This document shows, piece after piece, positions 37,701 through 51,129 of a stretch of 64,000 bases of DNA; position 1 is the stretch's first letter; each line of letters begins with the position of its first letter. The notes under the pieces were generated by a model. That model searched no databases. It was not told the DNA's origin and saw only the letters and a program-made list of their open reading frames with translations. Position numbers and translations under genes: made by a program. Source of the DNA: Synanceia verrucosa (taxonomy: Eukaryota; Chordata; Actinopteri; Perciformes; Synanceiidae); NCBI GenBank assembly GCA_029721515.1, contig CM056551.1, positions 24,724,437 to 24,788,436 on the forward strand, in the 5' to 3' direction.

Positions 37701-38349
37701 TGTTTAATGAACGTACAACCATTAGGAATCATAATAAATGCATGTAAAATGATATCAGATACAAAGTTTAGGGAACGCTGGATTCTGTACCTGATTTAAA
37801 GTGGCTGCTGCTGGTTCCCAGGCTCTGTTTTCTTCTTTTCTTACGTGTTTTATGGCAGTTATCCAGCTCTGTCTTCATTGGATCATTGGGAATCCTGTAA
37901 AATGATCTTCCCTTTGCTCGTCCTCAGCTGTTCTGGCATTCAGGAGCACAACATCTATCCACCATATCTCCAAGAAACGTTTATAGGCGTTTAGCAACAA
38001 GCGGCGAGATCCCTGGCAGTAGTTTAAACAGGGCGCTTTACTGCCAAAATGGCGGTGTTTTGATTTTGACATTTGCATGCCGGGATTGTGTGATGTCAAC
38101 TCCTCTATTGCTGACTTTTTATGCCACATTAGCAGCAAAGCTGAAATATCTCATTGACGATGGATTGCCACAAGATTTCGAACATGCTTTCATGGTCTCC
38201 AGAGGATGAAGACTACCAATGTAGGTCTTTGTCTAGCTTTAACCTTACCGTGGGCAGATTGATTTTTTTTTTTTTTTGCTTTGTAAAAGAAAGTCTCAAC
38301 AACTATGTGAATCACACATATGCTCCAATAATGCTCCAAGAACAACTGT
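34748..38349. other. Non-coding, no gene recognised
   Basis: Only minor structure: a tandem ACGAGTGACA pair at 37.10 kb, and a GC-richer patch at 37.2-37.44 kb with GTCTCCGACAACGCC and CCGTTGTCGTGTGGACGG that may be an old repeat. Confidence 0.5.
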
Positions 38350-38700
38350 ATTTAATAGATTACCCTGAAATATACATTCATGGACACATCAGGATGAATT
38401 GCAGTCACTTTGGGGATCCCTTTACTTTCCATCTAGCGCCACCATCAGGTCAAAATATCAGTGTGTCCAGTGCTTTAATTTATAAATACCTATGATGTTC
38501 CTTAGCCTCAGCTGTGCTTTGTGTTTAGCACAATTAATTGCATGCAAACACCCTTAAGTATATGATCATGACTAATATACCTGCTAATAAACAGCTTTTT
38601 AGCATTGTCTTTGTCAGCATGTTAGTATTAGCATGCTAGCGTTTAGCACAGAGCACTGCTGTGTCCATGTACAGCCTCACAGCCTTGATGCCATTCCTTT
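38350..38700 (+). repeat. Common teleost interspersed repeat (GCTAGC/TTAGCAT-rich)
   Basis: The words TTTCCATCTAGCGCCACCAT, CAGGTCAAAATATCA, TTAGCCTCAGCTGTGCTTTG, GTTAGTATTAGCATGCTAGC and ACAGCCTCACAGCC in this order match a repeat I recall as widespread in spiny-rayed fishes. No coding capacity or terminal structure is evident. The open frame across part of it is incidental. Confidence 0.5.
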
Positions 38701-40290
38701 TCCTTTCTGTTAGACTTAGTGTCAATATTGAGAGAGCTTTATGGAGAAGAAATCCATGCATACATACATGAAGGTTGATCAGCATTGAGTACTGGCTGAC
38801 TCGTTTATCTGTCAGCCTTGTTTTCCATCTCAGCCGTATGGAGGCTACTGCACATCTCTGCTCAGTCCTCCCACCACTGAGCAAACGCTCCTCCCGGCAT
38901 CCTCACACAGTTTGTTTTCTTTGTTTACACTGCACACCTTTGCAAAGAAATGCTCGAACAAAACTATGTTGTTAACACACATACAAGTGCATATTCCTCA
39001 GTCCATCCAGTCTGTTTCCCATCTAAGAACCAGAGGACCATCAGAGGAACAGAAGACAGAAGCAGAGCCCTTGAGCTGCAAGGGCCCTGAGCCAAAAAGC
39101 AACTTAAATCAATTCCATTTGATTAGGTGCACTACATCTTATAATTCCATTAACACAGGGATGGATTTTCAATGAATGTAACTGCAGGCAAATGGTTGGG
39201 CATAATTTTGTGAAATGAAATAGGGCACAGGTTCAGAATAAGGGTGTGAATTTGTTCCTTTTCTCCCTTTTCTCCTCCCTGTGTGCTGATAAGGACTTTG
39301 CCTCATCTTAATGCTGCAGTCTTGAATCTCTTATTTTTTTGTTCTTTGCAAAGCAGTCCGTCCCCCCCCCAGCATCTTAAAAATGCTTTTAGAATGCTTA
39401 GTCTAAATTATTTCACACTTTATTATACCAGCTTTGGCTCATTAGGCCGTGGTGAGACCACCATGCAATTGCGTGATTTAGACCCTAACTCCCGATAAAT
39501 AAATACTGCATATATGCCATTAGTCACAGGACAGGGAGGTTAAGTATTTGCATAAGATCCATTGTTATTGCACGACTTTGCTTTATTCAGTCTATGAATA
39601 TCAAACACATTACAGCTACACACACAGGTTTCTCCTATAGGGCAACTGGCTGATCCTCAAAGAGCATCACATGATTCCACGTGATTCCATCTATCTGTGA
39701 GAGAGTAAAGACTGCTGCATTTACTACATGACTACATGACAGTGTTATGCCTTCCTGATCAACCTGTCCTGTACATACGAGGCTAAGTAGAGGTCAGGGA
39801 TAGTGGGACTGTGCATAAACAACCATACGCAACCTCAGGATTGTTGCCTCATGACTCACTGCATCCTTTAACAACTATAAATAGAAAGTACTTGGTATCA
39901 CCAAGTCTACCAAATATCAGACCACCTGCCCTGTTTGTCTCAAAGACCATCCAATTCAAGAACAAGAGTGAGGCATTTTAAACTGAATTCACCTTTTTAT
40001 ACCCAAATTTACGCCATAACACTGGAATTCTCTGAAATCAGAAATGAATCAAGAATAACAAATAACCACCTAAACACATTTTTCTGTTCAGGAATGACAG
40101 GAAATGAGTGGAATTTAGTCTCCTAGTCAAAAATAATAATGTGCTTTTCCATTTTTTCAGCCTTTTTTTGGAAAATTCGTATATAGCAGCACTAATTACA
40201 GGTTAGCATTACAGATATCATTTTGATTAAACTGCTTGTACATGCTGGTGGATTAACCATTTCAGAAAAATATTTTGGTGATCATGAATA
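38701..40290. other. Non-coding, no gene recognised
   Basis: AT-rich unique-looking sequence with no supported feature. Confidence 0.55.
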
Positions 40291-40724
40291 CTAACTCTTT
40301 GAGTGCAAGCCATTTTCTAAAACCAAAAGTGCCTTGTGCCAGCGTTTTTGGCCATTTTGAGTCATCTTTCATGATGCACAGAATATTTTGTGACTGTGAC
40401 TCTGAAAACACTAAATAGCTCAAATGAAAGAAGAGACTCATCATGAAAAAAACATGTTTGTTTTTATCTTCTTCCATTCTTGTTTTATCAGAGGTAGAGG
40501 CCACTTTCACCAAAAATCACCACTTTTTGTCCGTTTTGGTCTCTAATCGCGATCATTTCCACTTCCTGCTTTGGTCTCTGTGGTGTATAACATCTCTTTA
40601 TGTCCCGACTACAAATCACAGAAGCCCCAATGTTACTCACAGGCTGCGGGAGAGCACAATCAGCAACCTGCTCCCAAAAAAAGGAAAAACTTCTATATAC
40701 ATTTTTGGCACTCAAGAGAGTTAA
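40291..40724 (+). mobile_element. Full-length MITE (piggyBac-like, TTAA-flanked), copy D
   Basis: This 434-bp element starts CTAACTCTTTGAGTGCAAGC and ends with the inverse of TTAACTCTCTTGAGTGCCA, so the two ends form terminal inverted repeats with TTAA-type boundaries (the left TTAA is mutated to CTAA). That boundary is typical of piggyBac-superfamily elements. No transposase is encoded. It is the only copy in the window with both ends and the whole interior, so it is the reference for the partial copies at 2.5, 7.6, 8.1 and 28.3-29.1 kb. The superfamily assignment is inferred from the TTAA and end sequence only. Confidence 0.8.
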
Positions 40725-43700
40725 TTTAAGGCAGCAAACACACTGGGTGATGGTCTAATCAATTTGTTAAGCACTGTAAATACATGAAGCACAAATGTTG
40801 TGTTGTGTGCAGAAAACTTTCTTGAACTCCTTGCTGCTTATCTGTCAGACCTTGTTCAGCAGCTGAACCCACACTTGAACTTTCCTGGCTCTTGACTCAA
40901 GTGTGAATTGTTTGAGCAACTTCTTAGCTTCACTCCTGTTTTTGTTTTTGACATCACTGATCACAGTAAACTGGTCCTTAAGCTGCTGCAGAGTTTGTGT
41001 CGGACACGGTGCTGCATCTTTAATGCAGTACTAGCTGGGGGACTCATCAAATATTTGTGTATTTCCCAGTCAAGCGACACAGTGCTTACACTGGCTGAAT
41101 GACTCAGTGCCCCTCCCGTCCCCTCTTGCAAAGACGTCCCACGCTGAATGGATGCAGCAGAAGTCTGCGGTGACAGAAAGTCACTGATGAAGGTCAACAA
41201 TCCATCAGGCTCTGAGAATGGAGAAAAGCCTGGGCCACTGGACGAACATTTAAAATGATGAATGTATCTCACAGGCCGGTATAAATCCCAAGAATAAACG
41301 CTGACCAATTTTTTGTAACATCAACACTGTCTTCTTATATATCATAGGGATGAAAAAGAATGGCACACTGGACTAAGACAACATTACAGAGTATTTGATT
41401 TGCAAACTTTACTGACATGCCTGTGGCTCAGAATCAATTATGAAAGTGCTACTGCTGCAATTCTTTCTGACCATGGTTTGTCAGGCCACACTTGTCAAAT
41501 GTTTCCGGCTGAGATTAGTTTCATATATCAATAATTTTGTCCTGAAAGCTACTTAATGACCTCTAGTCTCAAGTTTGCACAAAGACAACAGCATAAAACT
41601 GCAAATTCACTTGTATGAATATTTATATTATTCTAGTCATTGCAGCATTATTGTGCTATATATGGTTTGGTATTAAACTGCAAGCCAGCAGCGCTCTGCC
41701 AGTGAGAGAACAACTGTGCCAGTTTATGTTGAGCAAGGGGAAATCAAGGGGAGATTTATGAGCATAATAATGAATCCTATGCCTGCTTTAATTACAACAA
41801 TCCTGGCTTCTTTGAAGTACGCCGTTGTCCTTTACGCTGAACAGATAAACATGGATCAAGTATTAAATTTGCATGTCGGGGAGAATTTTTAAATTATTTT
41901 CTCATGTTTGTCAGTATTGGTGTAAACAAATTGCAGCAAAGGGAGCTTAATTGCCAGCTCTGCTTCTGTTAGTCTGTCTGTTAGTGAAATTCAAAAATGA
42001 ACTGGAAGCTTAACTAGGTTTGTGAGGTACGTTAGAAGCTCATGAGTCATGAGCACCGACAATCCTAATATATTTCATGAGCGGATTTTGAATGTCAACC
42101 AAGCGTCGTTAGAGGGGCAAAGAGGAGCCCAGCGCAGATGCTTCACCCACGTTGTCTCTGAAGCACCTGTCCCCGCCGTATGTCAAGTTCTCCAACCGCT
42201 CCAAACTGAGCCAAACAAGGCAAACGGATCAAAATCGGTGCCAAAGCAGGTGTGCGACAGTTGCACCTGTGTTTTCACCCAGACGTTTGCTTCTCTTCCT
42301 CATGCCCAGATAAAGAGTCAGATCTCTGGCAGAATAAAAAAGGATCTGTCAGCTCCTGGCAGGCCATCAGACTGCCGCAACACCCACCTGCTCTCCCCAG
42401 GTGAAGCTGGGTTTAGTGGGGGGTTGGCTTTTAGTTACCAGCCAGCCTGTTGATAACAAAAGTTTTTTTAATTCTTTTCTTATCTTGGTGTTCCAAATTT
42501 TCTATTTTAGCTCTCATTGCAGACTTGTTGTGTGTAATGTTGTTGTATTTCTTGTTTTAATTGCTGTATAGACTGACATTCAATCGTCCTTGGGATGTAG
42601 ACTCATTTTCATTCCATTGTCATGCATATTTATGAGTTTGTTTTTTTGCCTTTGTATTGTGTTACCATTATCATATTGTGCATTATCCTTTTGGCCTACA
42701 TATAAAGGAAATGTGACCATCCTCAAAGGAATAATGTAAATAATGACTTAGGGATGTTGAAGCTTGGACTACAAAGATGTACATGGAAGGTGTGTAATAT
42801 TTGCATCAAGCTAGAGTCCAAAGTTTACCATCAGTATGTGCAGTCAGGAAGTGGGACTGCAGTATGCATGAAAGACTAATAGTCTGACTTAACCCGGTTA
42901 TACACTGTGCAGAGGAGAAATCTTCCACTGAAGCTCAAAGTGGAATGTACCTTTCATGACCTTGGCTGTGATGGGAAGCATCACAATGCCTGGATTCAAA
43001 AACACTGAACCACTCCTTTAAGCATATCACATCAAACAGTTTAATTCATGTGATGAATCTCTATGAGCTATATGATTTTCTGCAGAATATGTCTGAGGTG
43101 TTGAATTCATGTATCTAAGAAATACATGTAAAAAAAAGTATGATCCACTGCAATACATTTGCCGTTGATTCAAATGTGTCCCAACTGCTCCCACTGTCCT
43201 CCACTGATAAAAATGACATAAAATAAAACAATTTAGAGAAATGAATCCTATTCAAAATGCTGTTGGGCCATATAATAAAATCATGCACACACAATGCATA
43301 TCACAAACATTAACATGCAAATATTCACAATTAAAGCGCCGCAATTAAAACATTTCTGAAAATGCACAAATTAACTCCTGCATGACAATAAGGCCCTTCT
43401 CTACCTTATGTGCACATCACATCTGCACATACATTATGCATAAGATTCCTTATCAAGGCCTGACGTACGGGAATGCTGATGAACATATGACTCAGAATAT
43501 AAAATCTTGGCACATACAGTGACATCCCTAGAGCATCATGTGACTGGCAGTCTCTGCATACTGTTTTTTTTAAACACAGTAGGTGAGCAGGACACAGGGA
43601 CATGCAGGAAGTCCTGAACAGTCTGATCTTTAAGTTCAGTTCATTTGAGTGTGTTGCCTGATGCATCTGATTGCATGTAGCTAAATTTGACCTCAGTTTG

Positions 43701-44013
43701 ACAGCATCTCCGCTTCTTCAGTAAGTAGCACTCAGAATGTCATATTCTCTTTACAACCATCATCATTATGTTCTTTTGGTACTAAATCAGCACTATATTG
43801 GTAACCCCATATGGAGAAAATCATCTGCATGCCTGTGAAATATTAATTAATTAATGTGCACTCGGAAAGTCTCCTCTCTTGGATGTATCAAAACTGAACA
43901 GTAGTATATAAAGTAAGTACAAAATTGAAAAACTGCAACATTAAAATGCATCTGACAATATAGAAACAGAATAATATAATAATCTATTATAGTACAACAC
44001 TTGCATACTGGCA
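40725..44013. other. Non-coding, one GC-richer open frame of unknown meaning
   Basis: It contains the enhancer-like stretch at 41.5-41.96 kb and a 134-codon plus-strand frame at 42049-42453 in a locally GC-rich patch. I do not recognise the frame's product and see no promoter or poly(A) context for it. Confidence 0.45.
41490..41960. promoter_or_regulatory. Candidate conserved non-coding element
   Basis: This repeat-free stretch has dense AT-rich transcription factor words (TATGAATATTTATATTATT, TTTAATTACAACAATCC, AATTTGCATGTC, which contains an octamer-like TTTGCAT) and no open frame. Proposed as an enhancer-like element on texture alone. Confidence 0.25.
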
Positions 44014-44075
44014 CATAATTTTGTTGTATGCACTGTCATACAATGACAATAATGGCCTTTGCTTTGATTTAATAT
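44014..44075 (+). mobile_element. LINE 3' tail, same family as at 17.6 kb
   Basis: TTTGTTGTATGCACTGTCAT followed by ACAATGACAATAATGGCC and TTTGCTTTGATTTAA matches the 17.64-kb tail closely. Here the stem TTGTATG/CATACAA is perfect. Only the last 60 bases or so are recognisable, which is typical of severe 5' truncation. Confidence 0.55.
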
Positions 44076-47000
44076 TTTTACTTTTGAATTTTTCAGCACA
44101 TTTTACTGATAATAATTTGCACTTAATCTTCTGAGTTCAGGACCATTCCTTTTAATAGAGTATTTTTAGACTGTGTGTTCACTTAAGTAAATGATCTGAG
44201 TACTTCTTCAACCACTGTGTCACACAACACGACACAGAGTTATATACATGCTTCTTTTGTATGCAAAACCCCTCAATGCAAATGTGTAAAAACGCTTAGT
44301 AGACTTGCTCATTTGCATGCAGTCATGCTCTTGCAATGTTTTGATACTAAAATGGAAAAGCTCAAGTGAGTTCCAGCTCCTCTGTGTGTTCATTCTTGAT
44401 CAATGTATTTCCTGTTTACTGAGTGAGAATTTCAGCCAAAAAGTGGACCTCTGTTTTCCCAACCGATGCCTTTTTTTCACCAGTATTTTGGATTTATTTT
44501 TTTATTTTTATTTTTTATTTATTTTTTGCCGGGAAGATTTTGTTTTTGTGGAACAAGGTCAAACGCCTGGAATACTGCAGGGGGAAGCATGTTAAGTGAG
44601 CTGAGAGGAGGCAGAGTGTGTTTGATGGATGCTTGGCAGGTTCAGGGTGGAGCGCCTTAAAACCTCTCACACACACTCACACACTCTGTCTGACTGGCGT
44701 GCCCTGCTTTTTTCATGAGGTGCAGGAGGGCTGCACTGCTCGGTCCATGGCATCAATCAAGAATGCTCATGTGAATTTAGTGACACAGCAGGGGATGTAT
44801 ATTTTTTTCTTCAGGGTTTTGCTCAGGGATAAATGTGCTCTTAGGTCTTTCCGGGCTTGTTTAATGCTGTTTAAGTAGAGGGGAACTATGATCCCAGTGG
44901 CAGCAACACTGAGCAACACTGGCCTCTAAAGGCAGCTGGAGGAACAGTTATCATGAGGAACTGAAGGCTGGAAGTCCATCATTAGAAATAACAAATCTCC
45001 CTCTGTGTCTGTCTCTCTTTTACTCCACCCGTATGTGTGTTTAGGGATGTTATCTGTGAGCGTGACTGCCTTTTTTCAAATTTATTTGTGAACATGTCGG
45101 CGCATGGCGGTACTCTTTGTGGCTGTGTTTGTTAATGTCACTCAAGACAGCCAAATTGAAGGTGCCATTGTTAGTGCCGGAGGGCACCAGGAGTGAATTC
45201 GACAGCTTGACAGCTCTCATTAGTGTATTCGACACAAACAGTGGCACAGATGCTCCCGGTCAGTCCGTGGTCAGCCTAGAGCTTCGCTTAACGGCCCGCT
45301 GACAGGTGGCTTTGTGGCACTCTGTCCCGTGGTTGACAGGGTGGCAAAGCAGGGGCTCATCTTCAGTATACTGTTGGGATTGCCAAGGACAGTAGATATG
45401 TCACAGACATGAGTATGATGAAATGAATCGTGAAGGTTATACAAACGAGTAACCGCGGAAACAGTGTACAGTGAAGAAATGTAGAAATAAATAAATGACA
45501 GGAAAGGGACGGAGGGACACACTCACATGAACTTTGCAGTGGATGTTTCTATCAGACATGGCTAGAAAAAAATATACAGTCAATATTTATACCACCAGAG
45601 TGGTTTTCATGTTTATTATGAACAGTATTCAGAATCAGATATTTCACCAAACACACAAAGCCTAAACATACAGAGTCAAAGTGTTATGGTCCAGCAGTTT
45701 GCTTTGGAGTCAGATTTTACTTTTTACTGTAGCTGTTATCAATTTTTACGGCATAAAGCAAAAGTTGGGTTCTCACATTCACGCCTCACCAGCTAAAAAA
45801 ATCAATGCCAGAGGCACGAAAGTTCTGTTAACCTGAATGAAAGTTAAATGATTTTTCCAACACACCTTTTGAAGTTTCTCGCAGCGCCTCATAGGTAAAA
45901 TAGAAAGGGGTTTCATGTAATACAGTCAATGAGAAACCTAGTTTGAGAAAAAAATCTGAAGTGGACCAAATCATAAAAGATTGACTGCAGCCAAACAGTG
46001 AAAAAGAATGACCTTGCACTGAAAGATTTCTCTGTGTAGTAGAATAATCTTTTGCATTACTCTGCAAGGATGTATCTGAAAAAGCCCACGGTCATCTCAG
46101 TAGAAATCAGCATAACTCAATGTAATGGAAACTTCGAACCTTCTCTCCTTGACTTATGTTTGCCACAAGAGTTGACAAAATATTTGGGGTAGATCTGCAA
46201 AATAATGAGTCAAGATCTGTCTATAATATTGAAAACCAGGAGGGAAATTAATGCCCTTTCTTTTATGGAAAAGCATTTTTTTGGATGTTCCATTTAGAAA
46301 ATGAATAACCAAAATAAACTACTGATGTGGGAAAATGATGTGTCAAATATGTTATCATATTTTTATTGGGGTATGCATTGTATTGTTTCAGGAATTTAGT
46401 CAATTGAATATGTACAGTATGTTATTCTTGGTTAAATTCCACCAGTATATGGATTTTGTCATATAAACAGTAAAAGGTGTGAAGCAGTTTCTAGTGAAAC
46501 AGTATACTGTATAAAAACGGGAGGTGCCACGAGGGCAGGAGGGTGTTTCACACCTCACATACCTCTAACGAATGGACCTCATAAAGGGTTTGCTACTTGT
46601 GCATGCTGGGGGCAGGAAAAAACAGGAATGACTCAGATTTGTCATGTTCACCTCTGGTCTCCAGAATATTTTCTCTATCTAATTCTCTTTCCAGCCCGGC
46701 AGGTTTAATGTAGAATCCAATCACTGTCTTTCTTTTTATTCGAGAGGAACGGCAATGTTGAAGAGAGTGGGGGGAGGGAGTGAAGGCCCATTTGTGACTC
46801 TGGAGTGTATTAAAACAACAGTGTGCGTTGGAGGAAGGCCAGTGTTGCATGAACACAAATCTCGGTAAGGATGCTATTTTAAGGAGCCTTACCCTGAGTG
46901 TACAAGGGCGTAGGTTAGCTATCCCAAGAGGGCTGGGTCAGCTGCAAGTCCATGCAATTTCCCCTTAATCCACATTAAAGATTAACGTCAAATCATGCCA

Positions 47001-47230
47001 CTGTGCGCATGTTATGAACTCCCATAGTGACTTAGCTGGAGGCTGTTTCTCCATGTGTATGCATGTATGTCTGTGCATTTATTGTATGTGTATAAGAATC
47101 CCACTTACACTCAATCGCAGGATTTCATCTGACCCTTAAACTGCCAGAGAAGAAGTGAAAGGATCAGTCCTTCCTCTCTGTCCTTCAAAATAGCGATGAA
47201 GTCCTCACAAGGGACCAAACTGAGAAGAAG

Positions 47231-47320
47231 CAGTGGCGTATCCAGGATATTTTTACTGGGGTGGCCAAGATGGAGCACAGAGCTAGTGTGGGGTGGCCAT
47301 GCCAGGGGAGCTTTTATGAA
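47231..47320 (+). repeat. Possible transposon-end fragment
   Basis: CAGTGGCGTATCCAGGATAT, then TGGGGTGGCCAAGATGG and GTGGGGTGGCCATGCC, resembles the CAGTGGCGGATCCAG-type ends of fish DNA transposons. No partner end was located. Confidence 0.35.
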
Positions 47321-50300
47321 TGGCATGTGATCAAAATGTGTAAATAAATATTGCATTGCTTTGCTCTAACATCTACACAAATGTGTAATAACAGAGTTCT
47401 AAAACTCATGTAAACATTCATTGAATTGTCTGTATTTTAGTATCAGACTGTTGTCTTCACATTTGACAAGTTTTTCTGTCCTGTTCAATTTCAACATAGA
47501 ACATAACAGTCTGTGAACCCTCTGTTTATTTAACATGACATCAGTTTTTAATTGGTAATACCTCGCTTTACTTTGCATCACGTTACAGTAAGACAAGCCC
47601 ATCTAGTTGTTGTACTTAGTCTGACACCGCTTCAGGTCTTTATCTTATCGAATGCCATGGGAGGTACTGCTGACAGCCTCCCCGACCTTGGTTGCCAGGC
47701 CAACGCACAGATAGGCAGACACCTGTTGTCCTGAAGCGACCCATGTTTCAACTCTGCACTCTGAGAAGACAGTGTCTGTAGCCTTAAGGTTTAATGCTGC
47801 TTACAGGGCGCAGTAGAGACCCGAAGGTCCTCTAAATTTAGAAAATTCCATAACAGTGCAGGAGAAGCTGTAGGTGAAGCTGAGTCTGAAGCTCTGGGTA
47901 TCATCGGTTAACATGCAACGTGAAAGATTTCACATTCAGATGGAAATTTGGGGTAAAAAAATTCAATGTTTTTTCTTGTCACATCACTGACTGCGCATCC
48001 TCGATATCGTTCTGATCTCAACTGGCCATTGGCCAAGTACTTGCTGACCTGAGATCAGCTGACACAACCTCAGCCTCACTGTCAATTGGAACTTTAAAAC
48101 TGGCCCTGCGTCAGTGTACCTCTAAATCACCAAATTGTCAAAGCAGTCATCATTGACTGACAAGTGTCTGGGAAGGTGGAATTTAAAAAAGCGCTCACTT
48201 TTTGTTGGACTTAATGAACTACCAATCAGGTCTGAGGTGGCCACAAGGGTGGCCAGTGACATTTCAATGTGGCTGCGGTCACCTCTGGCCATGCAGCGCC
48301 AGGCTGACACTTGATGTGGCACTTACTGCCCATGGAAACAGAAAAAAATACTTCTCGGCCCAAATATGATTTTCTCCATCCTCTCTCACATTCCCCAAAA
48401 CACTGTAATTGTGCAAATCAGCTCTTGTCAGCAGCAATGATGCAAGACGCCTTAAACTCAAGAGTGCTGCTGCCAAAATGAACTGTCCTCGTTGATTAAC
48501 ATTATCCATTACCTCCCCTGTCCTTTGTGGAACATTATTGCAAATCTAGACAGGGAGAGAGATGCTGTTTACCTTGGCTTGCTGGCCTGCTGTTCATCAT
48601 ATACTGGAGCAGATTGGTTGATACTGTACTGCAAATACTGTTTATTTACAAAATAAAACAAAACCTGGAGTTGTCTTATGTTCAGATATGTATTACATGT
48701 AGCCACAATTTGTTTGTAATAACTATAAATCAAGCGGGTGATAGCATCCCTGTAATTATGCACATGTCTGCTGTCTTATTATGCACAGTCATGTAGATGG
48801 TTGATTAAAGGTTTGTTTACAGGTATGACTCAGCCTGGGTTTCACTGAATGCTAATTGGCGGACTTAAATTAGCAGGGGGGGTTATAATTTAAGATGACA
48901 GCTTTGTGTATTTGTGTAAGCAGCATGTTTGTACTCTTCTTTTTCGCATGGAAGAGCTAACATAGCTATTGACAGAGCATGAGCCGGGGAAAGCCAATAG
49001 CTTGAAATTGAGATGGTCAACAAAAACAACAAACAGCAGACGATCAGGATGCATGAAGCAGGATGGATTTCAGGACTGTATGACAAGTCACAACATCAAC
49101 AGTCATAGTAGATGACATTTTCATGTTTGTGGTGTGATTCCTGATCATTCATTCCAGATTGCGCTGGCAGTGAGAGTGCAGACACATGGCAGCAGGCCAG
49201 GTTATGACCCTTGATGGATGTGGCAGCCATGACGAGCGCCGCTGCGATCTGCGTCATGGCTTGCCAGGAGAACAGCATTTTATTAGCTGACAACAAAAAC
49301 AATTGTACTGGGACATGATCTACTGCTAGTGTGGCATTAATATTACAGGCGTCACACATATGAAAAGTATTGTTGGACTTTAAGTCAAAGGATTGAATAT
49401 AGTGAACAGTTACTGTAAAATGTGCTTTGATGATTCATGTGTTTTGCAGCTCATTCATAACAGCATTCCACTCTTATTTCTGCAATAAACTGCATGTATA
49501 AAATGTTTTCAGGCCATCAGATGTGGAAAAATATCATCATAGTTCTTAAATAAAACTCAAAGAAACAGTCTATGGCTCATTATTAGAGAATGAGTTTGAA
49601 GAAAGCTTTCAGTTTAGTTTTGTTTTTCATTACACCCCTGTTTGTCCCAGTTGCTTTGAAACACCAGAAGTCATTTTTACTTGATTCCTTTCAATTTTCA
49701 GATATTATAGTCTGTGTTACTCATAGTAATTAATATATTTCTGTGAAACTGCAACATGTCAAGAATCATTAAGAACTGCTGGAACATGGAGAACGTGTCA
49801 GGTGACCTTGTGAAATTGATTTATCTCACAAGATGATGTGAAGAAAAAGCAATGCTTTACACTTCATTACCATGAAGATGCTAAAGAAGAAGAAGAAGAC
49901 ATGATTTTAAAATTGTTTATCATATTATATATTAATCCATACAAAGGCAGTATAGTGTAGATATGGTAGCTCTTTTGCCGAGTAATTAAGCTGATCCCTG
50001 CTGCTCTTTCAGTCAAGTCGAGACAGCAGCGACAACATGCTCATGCTGTCACAGTCGATATCCTTTTCAAAATCATCAGCGTTTCTCTAATGTCTATGTA
50101 CCATGTAGCCTATACTGTGTGTACCAATCCATACTGTCGGTAAAATCTATTTCGCAAAATCTATACAGTGCTCATTTTGTAATGATGCTGTGCAAATGTG
50201 TCACATTACTTGACATCTGAGCTGGACTCATTCATGAAGACATTAGACAAGAGACATTCGATAACATTAAATGTCACACCAGTGTTCATGCTTAGGATGT

Positions 50301-50872
50301 GATGAGTGAAAGAGCTCAAAACATAAAACAGACAATTTGATCAAACTCTTCATTGACCCGGGAGAATACACGAGACATGCACTCTATTGCTCACATTTCA
50401 AACGAGAATCTCTAACTATATGTTCATTATTTTGAATTACATGACAGTGAAATGACAAATGAAAACAAGTCAGATGAACAGTTGCAGACTATCAAATAAA
50501 TCAATGAACACAGATCACCTAAAAGGGAATCTCCATATTTGTAGTTTTGGCTTAAGTCTCCTTTGGAAAACTTTCTGATCGCATTGAACATTGAAACCAA
50601 TACACTTGGTATTCATCTAAATATTCACCTCAATAGTAGTGTGCATCATGCATTAATAAACCAGTCACCATCTAAAGTAGCATGATGCAGTTTACACATG
50701 CAAGCGTTAATCAATGAAAAGCAGGCCGCAGCAGCGCTTGGGGAGGTTCGCACCTTCAGTCATTATATCTGCTGTGGGTGTTAGGGCCTACCATAGCCGA
50801 GTGATGTATTTTTGAAGAAGGATGCAAATGCACATATCAAATAAATATCAATAATTTCATTCTGATACCCAA

Positions 50873-50876
<4 letters not shown>

Positions 50877-50903
<27 letters not shown>
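50877..50903 (+). repeat. (AC)n microsatellite
   Basis: A pure AC tract of about 13 units, roughly 400 bases upstream of the cox7c start codon. Confidence 0.95.
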
Positions 50904-51129
50904 TAGGATTCCAGAGCTTATGGTAATGACAATTAATTTTAAAAGAAGTCATGAACAACTATAAATTCAGAATTGGGAGCCAGGGGAACAGGAAATATTC
51001 ATATATAACAGATGTACAAAATGTATACTGTGACATATTTATGCATGAGATATATTCATGGCAGAAACATTTTAAAATTGGGTCTCTAATAACAAACATA
51101 ACCTCATTACCTACAGGAAGACATAAAAA

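Larger units (their letters stand above)
44076..51129. other. Non-coding region upstream of cox7c
   Basis: About 7 kb with no supported exon. The patch at 45.1-45.35 kb is GC-richer and open on both strands (one frame contains PLLVPEGTRSEFDSLTALIS) but is not recognised. The rest holds the transposon-end fragment at 47.23 kb and the AC microsatellite at 50.88 kb. Confidence 0.5.
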
